This document shows, one piece after another, positions 1 through 8,284 of a stretch of 14,769 nt of DNA. Source of the stretch: Candidatus Brocadiia bacterium (GTDB lineage Bacteria; Planctomycetota; MHYJ01; WSZJ01); the NCBI GenBank assembly GCA_013360825.1, contig JABWAY010000066.1:1-14769 (forward strand), written 5' to 3'. The notes under the pieces were generated by a model that saw nothing but the letters and a program-made list of their open reading frames with translations, was not told the origin of the DNA and did not search any database. Within the stretch, counting starts at the first letter, position 1; each line of letters opens with the position of its first letter. The position numbers and the translations under genes are program-made.

Positions 1-401
1 CGCGGCCAGCGCCTCCCCCTCCCGCTCGATCAGCCGGGCCTCGTGCGCGCTCAGCAGCCTCGTCCGCGCCCAGGCGACCTCCAGCGCCACCACGCTGATG
101 TCCGTTCCGGTGAACCGGAGCCCCGCCCGCGCCGCCTCCAGCGCCACCGTGCCGCTTCCCACGAACGGATCCAGCACGCGCATCCCGGGTTTCCCGAAGA
201 TCGCGATGGCGCGCTCGGCGATGACGGGGTGCATGCGCGCGGGGTAGGCGTGGAAGCCGTGGGTGAGCGGCGGGCGCGTTCCCGGGTCGACGTCCAGGCA
301 CCGTGCGAGTTGCGCCGCGAGCGCCTTGTCTCCCCACGGGGTCACCGGCCCTCCCGTGTTGGCGAGGGGTTGCTTGCGGCGGAGCGGCGGCCGGGGCCGG
401 C

Positions 402-405
<4 letters not shown>
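1..405 (-). CDS. SAM-dependent DNA/RNA methyltransferase, N-terminal part (cut by window edge)
   Basis: The reading frame opens at ATG 405 and is still open at base 1, giving 135 residues. Residues 50-60 read GFHAYPARMHP, the motif that precedes the SAM-binding site in many N4/N6-type DNA methyltransferases and related RNA methylases. Residues 79-86 are DPFVGSGT (motif I, SAM binding) and TD at 101-102 fits the acidic end of strand beta-2. The catalytic motif (DPPY or similar) would lie beyond the left edge, so DNA versus RNA specificity cannot be decided. The start codon overlaps the malQ stop as ATGA, so translation is probably coupled to malQ. No restriction partner is visible. The methyltransferase fold is seen directly; the substrate is unknown. 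Confidence 0.8.
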
Positions 406-1925
<1,520 letters not shown>

Positions 1926-1934
1926 GGGGCCCCC

Positions 1935-1940
1935 ACTCTA
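1935..1940 (-). promoter_or_regulatory. malQ: Possible -10 element of malQ (TAGAGT)
   Basis: Read on the minus strand, TAGAGT sits 9 nt before the malQ ATG, so a transcript from it would have a leader of only about 2-3 nt. The hexamer 17 bp upstream (TCGCCG) is a poor -35. Alone this is weak; it is listed because similar elements occur before the kinase gene and argC. Confidence 0.2.
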
Positions 1941-2048
1941 GGAGCGGTCGGGCGGTCCGGCGAGAGACATGTGACGGCGGGCGCAGCTCGCCCCGATCCG
2001 GCTCGATTACGTTCGCGGATCCGAAGCCCCGGACCGTACCCTCACGCC

Positions 2049-3359
2049 GTGCACGCCGAGTTGAGCTACCTCTTTCGCCATGCCCTCCTGCGCGACGCCG
2101 CCGTCCAGCTCCATCTCCCGGGAGACCGGGCCAGGCTGCACGCGCTCGCATTCGCGGTGCTCGAGGACCTGTGCGGCGGGCGGCCGCCCGAGCCCCCGGA
2201 ACTGCATCCCACCGAACCGGGCCCTCCGGCTCCGCACGCCGCCGACCCTTTCGCCGAAGAACTCGCGGAACACGCCCGCCTCGCCGGCGACCAGGCCCCC
2301 GGTCCGCTCGATCCCGCACGCAGGATCTACCTCCGGCGCGCGGCGGAAAACCTGGAACGCGGGTTTCAGAACCAGCGCTGCGAGCGGGTCTGGAGGGAGT
2401 TCTCCGGGCTGGCAACCGGAATCGAGAAGGGGATCGCTCTGAGGCGTGCCGCGACGGCGGCCCAGCGCTCGGGACGGATGCGGTCCGCGGAGGAGCTGTT
2501 CGAGCGCGCCCTTGCCGCCGTGCGCGAAGTCGGAAGCGCGCTTCTGGAGTCGATTGTTCTCGCTGATCTGGGAATGCTGTATGCGCACACGGCGAAGGAG
2601 CCGCAGGCGATGCACCTCTACGACCAGGCGCTGTCCGGCTTCCGCAGGGCGGGCAGCCGCCGGCACGAGGGCGTGCTGCTGGGCGCAATGGGGCGGCTGC
2701 TCCTCAACCTGGGACGCTTCGACGAGGCGGAAATCCTGGTCCGGCAGGCGCTGGCAATCCACCGCGACCTGGGGAACCGCCGGTCCGAGGGACTGGACCT
2801 CGCGAACCTCGCACAACTGCTCGAACACAAGGGACATGTCGACGCGGCCGTGGCCGCCTTCGACGAGGCGCTGGCAATTCACCGCGACATGGGCAACGTC
2901 GTCTTCGAAGGAATCGCGCTCGGGAACCTGGCGAACCTCTACAGCAGAAACGGCCGAATGGCGGAGGCGGAACGCGCCTGGGAGCGCGCGCTGGCGATTC
3001 ACCGGCAGACCGCCGACACCCGGAACGAAGGGACCATTCTGGGGAACCTCGCCTGGCTCTACTCGGTCACGGGCCGGCTGCCCGAAGCGCTTCGGGGCTT
3101 CGAGATCTCGCTCGAGATCCATCGCAGCATGGGGAACCTGCGCGCCGAGGGGTCGATTTCCTGCCAGGCCGCGCCGGTGCTGATCCGCCTCGGCCGGCTG
3201 GAGGAGGCGCGGGAGGCCTGGCGCAGCGGGTCGTCGATCCTGCGGGACTGCCGAAGCCTGGAAGAACTCGCGGCCCAGACCGCGCAGATGAGGACCGCCT
3301 GCCACGAGGCAGGCCTTGAACCGTTCCCGGCCCCCGAGGAGCCGCGTCCGGCGCGATGA
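2049..3359 (+). CDS. TPR-repeat protein with a remnant ATPase C-terminal tail; probably 5'-truncated
   Basis: The 436-residue product from GTG 2049 begins with AELSYLFRHALLRDAA and LPGDRARLHALA (residues 3-34). From family knowledge, this resembles the last helices of the AAA-type ATPase module found in large bacterial regulators (kinase or cyclase with ATPase and TPRs). No P-loop, kinase or other catalytic domain precedes it, because malQ starts divergently at 1925. Residues about 127-400 form tandem TPR units with a strict 40-residue period and the recurring motif ALAIHRDxGN. No signal peptide or membrane segment is seen. The start is uncertain: GTG 2049 lacks a Shine-Dalgarno (SD), and GTG 1971 in the same frame follows a weak GAGAG. 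TACCCT lies 6 nt before GTG 2049, so a leaderless transcript is conceivable. Probable role: protein-protein scaffold, or a decaying regulator. Confidence 0.75.
   Translation: MHAELSYLFRHALLRDAAVQLHLPGDRARLHALAFAVLEDLCGGRPPEPPELHPTEPGPPAPHAADPFAEELAEHARLAGDQAPGPLDPARRIYLRRAAENLERGFQNQRCERVWREFSGLATGIEKGIALRRAATAAQRSGRMRSAEELFERALAAVREVGSALLESIVLADLGMLYAHTAKEPQAMHLYDQALSGFRRAGSRRHEGVLLGAMGRLLLNLGRFDEAEILVRQALAIHRDLGNRRSEGLDLANLAQLLEHKGHVDAAVAAFDEALAIHRDMGNVVFEGIALGNLANLYSRNGRMAEAERAWERALAIHRQTADTRNEGTILGNLAWLYSVTGRLPEALRGFEISLEIHRSMGNLRAEGSISCQAAPVLIRLGRLEEAREAWRSGSSILRDCRSLEELAAQTAQMRTACHEAGLEPFPAPEEPRPAR
2751..3134 (+). repeat. 120-bp tandem coding repeats of the TPR gene
   Basis: A conserved 24-nt core starting ctggcaat recurs at exactly 120-bp spacing, at 2751, 2871, 2991 and 3111. 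The first two copies agree at 21 of 24 positions and later ones are more diverged. Each unit encodes one 40-residue TPR. The near identity of the first two suggests recent duplication or gene conversion inside the gene. Confidence 0.8.
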
Positions 3360-3387
3360 TCGCGGCCGCCCCCGCCCCGAGGAGCCC

Positions 3388-4386
3388 TTACTTGATCTCC
3401 CTGTCCGAGACCTCGACGTCGTCCACCCACACCGTGCTGTCCACCTCCGTCGCGCTGATCCCGACCTCGAGCGAGTTGCAGATCGCCTCGGCGATCGGAA
3501 GCGTCTGCCCCCGCCCCTCGCAGACCTTCACGCCGTCCTGCCAGAGTTCGCAGAGGCCGTCCTTCTCGTCGAGCTTCACGTGCGCCACCACGCGGAACCA
3601 CTTCCCGATCGGAATCGGCGTCGGCTTCGTCGGCCGGTAGTGCGGCTTGGGCGGGAACTTCAGTTCGAAACCCAGCCCGGCCCCGGAGGTGGTGATCCGG
3701 ATGCCGGGGTGTTCCTCGATCCAGGTGGTCTCGAGATCCATCAGCGTGAACGGGACCCGGTCCTCGATGTAGTACCAGGCGCTGAACCAGAAGTCGTCGC
3801 CTTTCCGGAAGTGAATGAGCTCGGTTTCGAGGGAGGCCTTGGAGCAGACCATCTCCCTGGACCGGGCGACCGATTTCGTCCGGAGCGCCGCCTTGCCGCC
3901 GTGGAACCGCGCCGTCGACGGCTCGACGACGTTGTCGAGGAACCCGGCCCCCTCCCTGAGGATCCGGTTGCGCAGGGCGACGTAGTCCTTCACCGCCGGC
4001 GCCCGGGGGGACTGAAGCGTGAACGCGGTCCAGCCGGGTTTCTCCCCGATGAGATCGCGCACCGTCGCGGCGTCCTCGAAGCCGGACTGGAACCGCCGGG
4101 TGACCTCGATCTTCTTTCCGTCATCGGCGATCCGGAAGACGCGGTCCCCGTCGACGGCGTAATTCTTCTCGAACCACCCCGGCTCCAGCAGGCGCCGGAA
4201 AAACGCCCACCCCTTCGCGTCGCGGTCGTAGAGGTAGGCCACCCCCCCGACGATCGCGAGCCTCTTTCCATCGAAGTCGATGGCGACCGACTCGAGTTCG
4301 GTGGCCGGCGGGACGGGCTCGCCCCCGCCGCACGACGTGCCGGTCAGGGCGGCGAGCAGCAGGGCGGACGTCAGGGCGCGGCGCAT
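3388..4386 (-). CDS. Putative lipoprotein with C-terminal polysaccharide-lyase-like jelly-roll domain
   Basis: The 332-residue product from ATG 4386 starts MRRALTSALLLAALTGTSC, a short basic n-region, hydrophobic stretch and Cys19 suggesting lipoprotein export, although TGTSC is not a canonical lipobox. The ATG at 4419 would add 11 residues but lacks a ribosome site, while GGAG lies 5 nt before 4386. Residues about 28-115 are an unrecognised domain. Residues about 118-332 look like a concanavalin-type beta-sandwich, with FWFSAWYYIED (199-209), GKWFRVVAHVKLDEKDG (261-277) and the closing strand WVDDVEVSD (320-328). This pattern occurs in heparin-lyase-like polysaccharide lyases (PF14099) and LamG-like domains; catalytic residues were not identified, so activity is unproven. 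It is the last gene of the minus-strand set, and the convergent TPR gene ends 28 bp away. Confidence 0.75.
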   Translation of the reverse strand: MRRALTSALLLAALTGTSCGGGEPVPPATELESVAIDFDGKRLAIVGGVAYLYDRDAKGWAFFRRLLEPGWFEKNYAVDGDRVFRIADDGKKIEVTRRFQSGFEDAATVRDLIGEKPGWTAFTLQSPRAPAVKDYVALRNRILREGAGFLDNVVEPSTARFHGGKAALRTKSVARSREMVCSKASLETELIHFRKGDDFWFSAWYYIEDRVPFTLMDLETTWIEEHPGIRITTSGAGLGFELKFPPKPHYRPTKPTPIPIGKWFRVVAHVKLDEKDGLCELWQDGVKVCEGRGQTLPIAEAICNSLEVGISATEVDSTVWVDDVEVSDREIK

Positions 4387-4391
4387 GGGGG

Positions 4392-4395
4392 CTCC
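4392..4395 (-). promoter_or_regulatory. Ribosome binding site choosing ATG 4386 for the lipoprotein gene
   Basis: GGAG on the minus strand lies 5 nt before ATG 4386. No comparable site precedes the longer alternative start at 4419, and 4386 places the basic residues and hydrophobic core of the signal peptide at the very N-terminus. Confidence 0.6.
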
Positions 4396-4467
4396 GGAAT
4401 GGGGTGACCTCCCATACACCGGCGGCCCCGCTTCGGATTCAGGATCCGGAAAGCCCCCCGCCGCCCC

Positions 4468-5163
4468 CTACTCCGGCGACAGCACGATGTCGAACGCCCC
4501 CTTTTCGTACTCCCCGCCGTCCGCCTTCACCGCCTGCAGATCGATGATGAGGGACGGTCGGATGAAGGCATCCCGCGCGTTCTCCGGGTCGCCCTTGAAG
4601 TAGAGCTGCGTGACCAGCGTCCTGTACCCCGGCGCCCGCACCAGATAGTGGATATGGCTCGGCCGCCAGACCCCTTTGCCGATCTCGTACCGTCCGGGAT
4701 GGATCGTCTCGTACTCGTAGTATCCGGAATCATCCGCCACCAGACGGGAACGATACAGGAACACGTCCTTCGCCGGCGGCGCCTTGGGGTCGTCGTTGTC
4801 GTACCGGCCGGCATGGCTCGCCTGCCAGACGTCCAGCACCGCCCGCGCCAGCGGCTTCCGGGTGTCGTGCCCCCAGACCCGGCCGGAAATGAGCATCACC
4901 GTCCCCCGGGCCAGCGGCGGACTGACCTTCCCCCGGAACGGCGCCCCTTCGCGGTGAAACGGCCCGAGGATGTTCCGCTCGGTCGGGCTCCAGTCCCCCC
5001 CGGGAGGCGCCCCGCCCGCCGCCGGCTCCTTCAGGTAGTCCCCGTAATCCCCCAGCCCGCCGCTCTCCGGCGTGGGCTCGGCTCCGGCCCGAAGCGACAG
5101 CACCCCGCCCGCCAGGCCGAAGGCGCCGACACGAAGAAAGTCCCTGCGTGGAAGGTGGCTCAT
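4468..5163 (-). CDS. Tat-exported intradiol ring-cleavage dioxygenase (protocatechuate/catechol type)
   Basis: The 231-residue protein carries the twin-arginine signal PRRDFLRVGAFGLAGG at residues 5-20, so it is predicted to be folded with its iron in the cytoplasm and exported. Intradiol dioxygenases open catechol-type rings between the two hydroxyls using non-haem Fe(III). The four expected iron ligands are visible: Tyr121 in AGRYDND, Tyr159 in HPGRYEIG, and His170 and His172 in WRPSHIHY. Their spacing (38, 11, 2) is nearer the protocatechuate 3,4-dioxygenase pattern than catechol 1,2-dioxygenase. DVWQASHAGRYDN and GYYEYETIHPGRY are family blocks. An AGGAG site fixes the start. No other aromatic-degradation gene is adjacent, so the substrate is open; a lignin- or humic-derived catechol is only a guess. 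Confidence 0.92.
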   Translation of the reverse strand: MSHLPRRDFLRVGAFGLAGGVLSLRAGAEPTPESGGLGDYGDYLKEPAAGGAPPGGDWSPTERNILGPFHREGAPFRGKVSPPLARGTVMLISGRVWGHDTRKPLARAVLDVWQASHAGRYDNDDPKAPPAKDVFLYRSRLVADDSGYYEYETIHPGRYEIGKGVWRPSHIHYLVRAPGYRTLVTQLYFKGDPENARDAFIRPSLIIDLQAVKADGGEYEKGAFDIVLSPE

Positions 5164-5169
5164 GCGCGA

Positions 5170-5174
5170 CTCCT
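5170..5174 (-). promoter_or_regulatory. Strong ribosome binding site of the dioxygenase gene
   Basis: AGGAG on the minus strand stands 6 nt before ATG 5163. It is one of only two near-consensus SD sites noticed in the window. A GATAAT hexamer lies further upstream (5193-5198, minus strand), but no convincing -35 accompanies it. Confidence 0.7.
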
Positions 5175-5250
5175 GGAAGACCGATGCGCCGGATTATCGC
5201 AACTGCCGGGCCAATCGGTGCGGCGGGTTTCGGAACGGGGGCTCCGTCAA

Positions 5251-5359
5251 TCCCCCCACCCTTCCCTTTCCGTTTTCCCCTTGCCTCTTTCCCTTTTCCA
5301 TTTTTCTTCTCCCTCTTCCCTTCTCCCTCCACTCACCTCCCCTTCTCTTTCCCCCCCCC
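5251..5359. repeat. Homopyrimidine/homopurine tract at the kinase 3' end
   Basis: Of 109 plus-strand bases only six are purines (5258, 5272, 5283, 5300, 5331, 5335), and the tract ends in nine consecutive C at 5351-5359. It covers the last nine kinase codons and stop and continues into the gap before the dioxygenase gene. The kinase/dioxygenase mRNA would be purine-rich here, with several GGG runs (possible G-quadruplex) and no terminator-like hairpin. Confidence 0.9.
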
Positions 5360-8143
5360 AGCCCACACCGCAATCGCCCTCCCCTCCGCTTCCTTCGCCG
5401 CCCTCCCCCTCAGGAACTCCGCGCCCGGCGCATCCCCCCTTGCTTCCAGCGCACAGGCCCCCGCCAGCAGCAGCCCGCACCGCGCCGCCCGGGGCTGCGT
5501 CGCCACCCAGTCGAGGAACGCGATGGTCGGGGCATCCCCCGAGAGGGCGGGGGCAAGCGGCGCCCAGTCGGGGGCGCGGGTGGCGAGGTCCCGGAGCCGG
5601 TCGCGGATGCCGGGTCCGCCGCTGGATTCCGCCAGCGCCTCCAGGAGCGCGCCGAGGAAGTGCGGTCCGGCGGTGCCGGAGCGGTAGAGCGAGGCGTGGA
5701 GGGAGAGCGTCTTCCGCGCGATCTCCCATTTCTTCTGCACGATCGCGACCAGCGCGCGCCAGTTGCGGGCCCAGAGGCCGGCGGTGGAGGGGTGCGAGAC
5801 GGAGCTGAACGCATTGGTCAGCCATTTTTCCGCGGCTGCGATCTCCCCGGCGCCGAGGCAGGACTCGATCAGCCAGAGGAGGAGGCGGGCGCGGTCGGCG
5901 CGGGTGATCTGGTCGGTGAGGTCAAGGGTCTTCTGGAGGGCGGCGCGGATCGCGGACCAGGTCGCGTCGGTCCCTCCCATGCGCGAAAGGGCGGCGTGGA
6001 GTTCCATGCGGAGGCTGGTCTGGGTGGGGTGGGCGGTGAGAAGCGCGAGGGCTTCGTCGCGCATCTTCGCGGTCCCGCCGCCGGCGGAGGCGAGGCGGAG
6101 GAGGGCGGAGCAGACCTGGGCGACGTCGCGGGGGGTGAGCCAGGGGAGGGTGAGGAGCCGGCTGTAGAGCTCGCGCCCCTTCGCCCCGTCGCCGGTTTCG
6201 GCGCGGCGCGCGAGAGAGAGCAGTTCGGTCCAGAGGTCCACGCGCACCGGGTCGTTGCGGAACTGCGCGCACGCCTCCGACAGTTCCTTCCAGGCCCCCT
6301 CCACGTCCCCGTGGCGCATCGCGACCTTCGCCCGCCCGAGCGGCGCCAGCGCTTCGTGCGTCGTCTGGTGCAGGGTCTTGAGTTCCGCGAGGGCGGCGGT
6401 GCGGTCGCCGATTTCGGAGGCGCAGAGGGCGGCCTTGTAGCGGGCGACGAGCCCCTCGGCGCGTTCGGGGTGGCTCTCGGCGAGGCGGAGGTAGAGGGCG
6501 CGGGCGTCGCGGACCTGGCCCATTTCCATGAGGCGGTCGGGGAGGGCGGTGAAATCGACCTGGAGGGGGACGCCGTGGGTTTCGACGACCACGGCGGGGA
6601 TGCGGAGGGGGGAATCCCCCGGGGCGAGGACCAGGGCGGGGCCGCGGAGCGGAAAGAGGTCGTGAAACTCGACGTGGCGCGCGCCGTCGATGCGGAAGAG
6701 CAGCAGGTCGCCTTCGCGGCGCACCTCGATCTCGTGCGGAGTGTGGGGATCGAGGGTGATCTCGCCGCTGCGTTCCAGGAGGACGCCGGCGCGCCAGAAT
6801 TCGACCGCGGCGTCCTCCCCTGCGACGACGCGGAAGACGTAACCGTCGTCGGTCAAGGGAGTGCTGCACGCGACGCGGATATCGAGCCGCCAGCCGGGGC
6901 GGCGGCGGCTCCCCTCGACGGTCGCCCGGACGCGGGCGTCGCCGGGGATCGCTGCGCGGTGAAAGACGACCCCCTCCGCGCCCCCCGCGAACTCCAGCTC
7001 GTCGGTCCCCGCCCGCCAGGTCGTTCCCTTCGGCTGCCACCCTTCCTTCTGCCGCGTCCACGGGGCGGCGCCTTCGAGCCACGCCTCGACCTCGCGCGCG
7101 AGCTCGAGGGCGGTCGGGTGGCGTTTGTCGGGTTGAAGCGAGAGCGCCTTGGTCACGGCGGCGGCGAGCGCCTTGGGGGCGCTTCGGCCCTGCGGCCGTT
7201 TGGCGATGGGGACGATTCTTCCCTGGATGGTGCGGGTGAGCTGGTCGCCGACGCGGCCATCGACGGGGAGGCGGAGGGTGAGGATCTGGTAGAGGATGGC
7301 GCCGAGGGCGTAGACGTCGCTCGGGGGGCCTGCGGCGCCGCCCTCGCCGCGCGCCTGTTCCGGGGACATGTACCCGAGCGTCCCCATGACGGCGCCGGCG
7401 CGGGAGAATTTCCGGTCCTCGGCGACCTCGATCCCCATGGAGTCCGCGGCGGGGACGGCGAGGCGTTCGGAGGCGCCGGCGGCGTCGAGGACGCGGGCGA
7501 GCCCCCAGTCGAGGACCATGACGACGCCGAACTCCCCGACCATGATGTTGGCGGGCTTGAGGTCGCGGTGGACGACGCGGGCGCGGTGGGCGAAGGCGAC
7601 CGCCTCGCAGGCGGCGAGGAAGATGCGGAGGAGCGTCGGGAGGCGGTAGCGGTCCACGTCGGACTCGACGCCGTCGCGGAGCCCCGTCAGGATCTCGGCG
7701 AGCGACCGCCCCTCGACCGGCTTCATCGTGTACCACGGCCCGTGGACCTCGTCGCGGCCGACGCGGTAGATCGGGACGATCCCGGGGTGGGACAGCCGCC
7801 CCGTGACGATCGACTCCGCCAGGAGGCGCTCGACCTGCTCCACGCCGGACGCGCCGGGAAGGAGGACCTTGAGCGCGACGCGCCGCTGCAGGATCGGCTC
7901 CACCGCGCTGTAGACGACGCCCATCCCGCCGCGGCCCAGCACCCCCTCGACGCGGTGCCCGCCGATTTCCGGCGGGAGCGGCGCCTCCTCCGCAGCCGCG
8001 GACGGCGCCGCCTCCCCGAACGCGGTCCCCGTCGACACCGTGCTCTGGCGCGGGAACTTGTCCCAGCACCGGTCGCAGACCATCTCGCCCGACCCCTCGG
8101 GGAGGGGCTTTGAACAGCTGAGGCAGAGCGCAACGGTGGCCAT
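5333..8143 (-). CDS. Hanks-type Ser/Thr protein kinase with zinc-finger-like N-terminus and C-terminal beta-sandwich and helical repeats
   Basis: The 936-residue protein has four parts. Residues 7-26 hold CxxC and CxxC pairs (Cys7/10 and Cys23/26), a probable zinc finger. Residues about 62-357 are a complete kinase domain: glycine loop GRGGMG at 70-75, Lys92 in VALKV, Glu110, catalytic HRDLKPAN with Asp194, DWG at 212-214 in place of DFG, and GTLGYMSPEQARG at 254-266. Residues about 365-535 look like a beta-sandwich, ending in PHEIEVRREGDLLLFRIDG and related strands. The rest is helical and TPR-like. No membrane segment is seen, so the protein is predicted cytoplasmic, unlike many PknB-type receptors. 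The ATG at 8143 is followed directly by the finger. It opens the minus-strand set and diverges from argG. Its targets are unknown. Confidence 0.93.
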   Translation of the reverse strand: MATVALCLSCSKPLPEGSGEMVCDRCWDKFPRQSTVSTGTAFGEAAPSAAAEEAPLPPEIGGHRVEGVLGRGGMGVVYSAVEPILQRRVALKVLLPGASGVEQVERLLAESIVTGRLSHPGIVPIYRVGRDEVHGPWYTMKPVEGRSLAEILTGLRDGVESDVDRYRLPTLLRIFLAACEAVAFAHRARVVHRDLKPANIMVGEFGVVMVLDWGLARVLDAAGASERLAVPAADSMGIEVAEDRKFSRAGAVMGTLGYMSPEQARGEGGAAGPPSDVYALGAILYQILTLRLPVDGRVGDQLTRTIQGRIVPIAKRPQGRSAPKALAAAVTKALSLQPDKRHPTALELAREVEAWLEGAAPWTRQKEGWQPKGTTWRAGTDELEFAGGAEGVVFHRAAIPGDARVRATVEGSRRRPGWRLDIRVACSTPLTDDGYVFRVVAGEDAAVEFWRAGVLLERSGEITLDPHTPHEIEVRREGDLLLFRIDGARHVEFHDLFPLRGPALVLAPGDSPLRIPAVVVETHGVPLQVDFTALPDRLMEMGQVRDARALYLRLAESHPERAEGLVARYKAALCASEIGDRTAALAELKTLHQTTHEALAPLGRAKVAMRHGDVEGAWKELSEACAQFRNDPVRVDLWTELLSLARRAETGDGAKGRELYSRLLTLPWLTPRDVAQVCSALLRLASAGGGTAKMRDEALALLTAHPTQTSLRMELHAALSRMGGTDATWSAIRAALQKTLDLTDQITRADRARLLLWLIESCLGAGEIAAAEKWLTNAFSSVSHPSTAGLWARNWRALVAIVQKKWEIARKTLSLHASLYRSGTAGPHFLGALLEALAESSGGPGIRDRLRDLATRAPDWAPLAPALSGDAPTIAFLDWVATQPRAARCGLLLAGACALEARGDAPGAEFLRGRAAKEAEGRAIAVWAGGGKEKGR

Positions 8144-8155
8144 GGGCGGTCCCGC

Positions 8156-8184
8156 AGTCTAATGCGGCGGCCACTCCATGAGAA
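8156..8184 (-). promoter_or_regulatory. Candidate promoter of the kinase gene (TTCTCA / 17 bp / TAGACT)
   Basis: On the minus strand TTCTCA (8184-8179) and TAGACT (8161-8156) are 17 bp apart, and each matches the sigma-70 consensus at four of six positions. The -10 ends 12 nt before the ATG, implying a leader of roughly 5-6 nt without an SD. Confidence 0.35.
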
Positions 8185-8226
8185 ATGCCGCGCTCGGCCC
8201 CCCCGGACCCCGCACCTCCCGTTCCC

Positions 8227-8254
8227 TTGTTCCCCACCCCCCCCTCGCTATAAT
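8227..8254 (+). promoter_or_regulatory. Sigma-70-type promoter of the arginine cluster (TTGTTC / 16 bp / TATAAT)
   Basis: A perfect TATAAT at 8249-8254 is a conspicuous AT island in very GC-rich sequence. TTGTTC at 8227-8232 is a partial -35 at 16-bp spacing. Transcription would begin near 8261, giving argG a leader of about 24 nt. It lies in the 141-bp gap that also holds the divergent kinase start. Confidence 0.6.
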
Positions 8255-8265
8255 CCCCCTCCCTC

Positions 8266-8279
8266 GATTCCCGGGACTC
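8266..8279. promoter_or_regulatory. Imperfect 14-bp palindrome in the argG leader (possible operator)
   Basis: GATTCCCGGGACTC is an inverted repeat with one mismatched pair, placed between the predicted transcription start and the argG ATG. A repressor site here would be well positioned, but the sequence does not resemble an ARG box, and short palindromes around CCCGGG are common at this GC content. Confidence 0.2.
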
Positions 8280-8284
8280 CCGCG

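Noticed and set aside
2007..3305. Minus-strand open frame antisense to the TPR gene
   Set aside because: The 40-residue TPR periodicity is on the plus strand; the antisense product only echoes the DNA repeat.
3360..3387. Terminator between the convergent TPR and lipoprotein genes
   Set aside because: The 28-bp gap is C-rich and holds no stem-loop that I could pair.
5072..8113. Plus-strand open frame of about 1000 codons antisense to the kinase
   Set aside because: The opposite strand has every kinase motif in order. The antisense product is rich in Gly/Glu/Arg without motifs, typical of a GC-rich shadow.
5922..8237. Second minus-strand frame of about 770 codons overlapping the kinase gene
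   Set aside because: Its product is largely Arg/Pro repeats and is a frame shadow of the kinase coding sequence.
8144..8284. ARG-box-type operators or an arginine attenuator before argG
   Set aside because: No tandem 18-bp ARG-box-like sequence and no leader peptide with arginine codons was found; the predicted leader is only about 24 nt.
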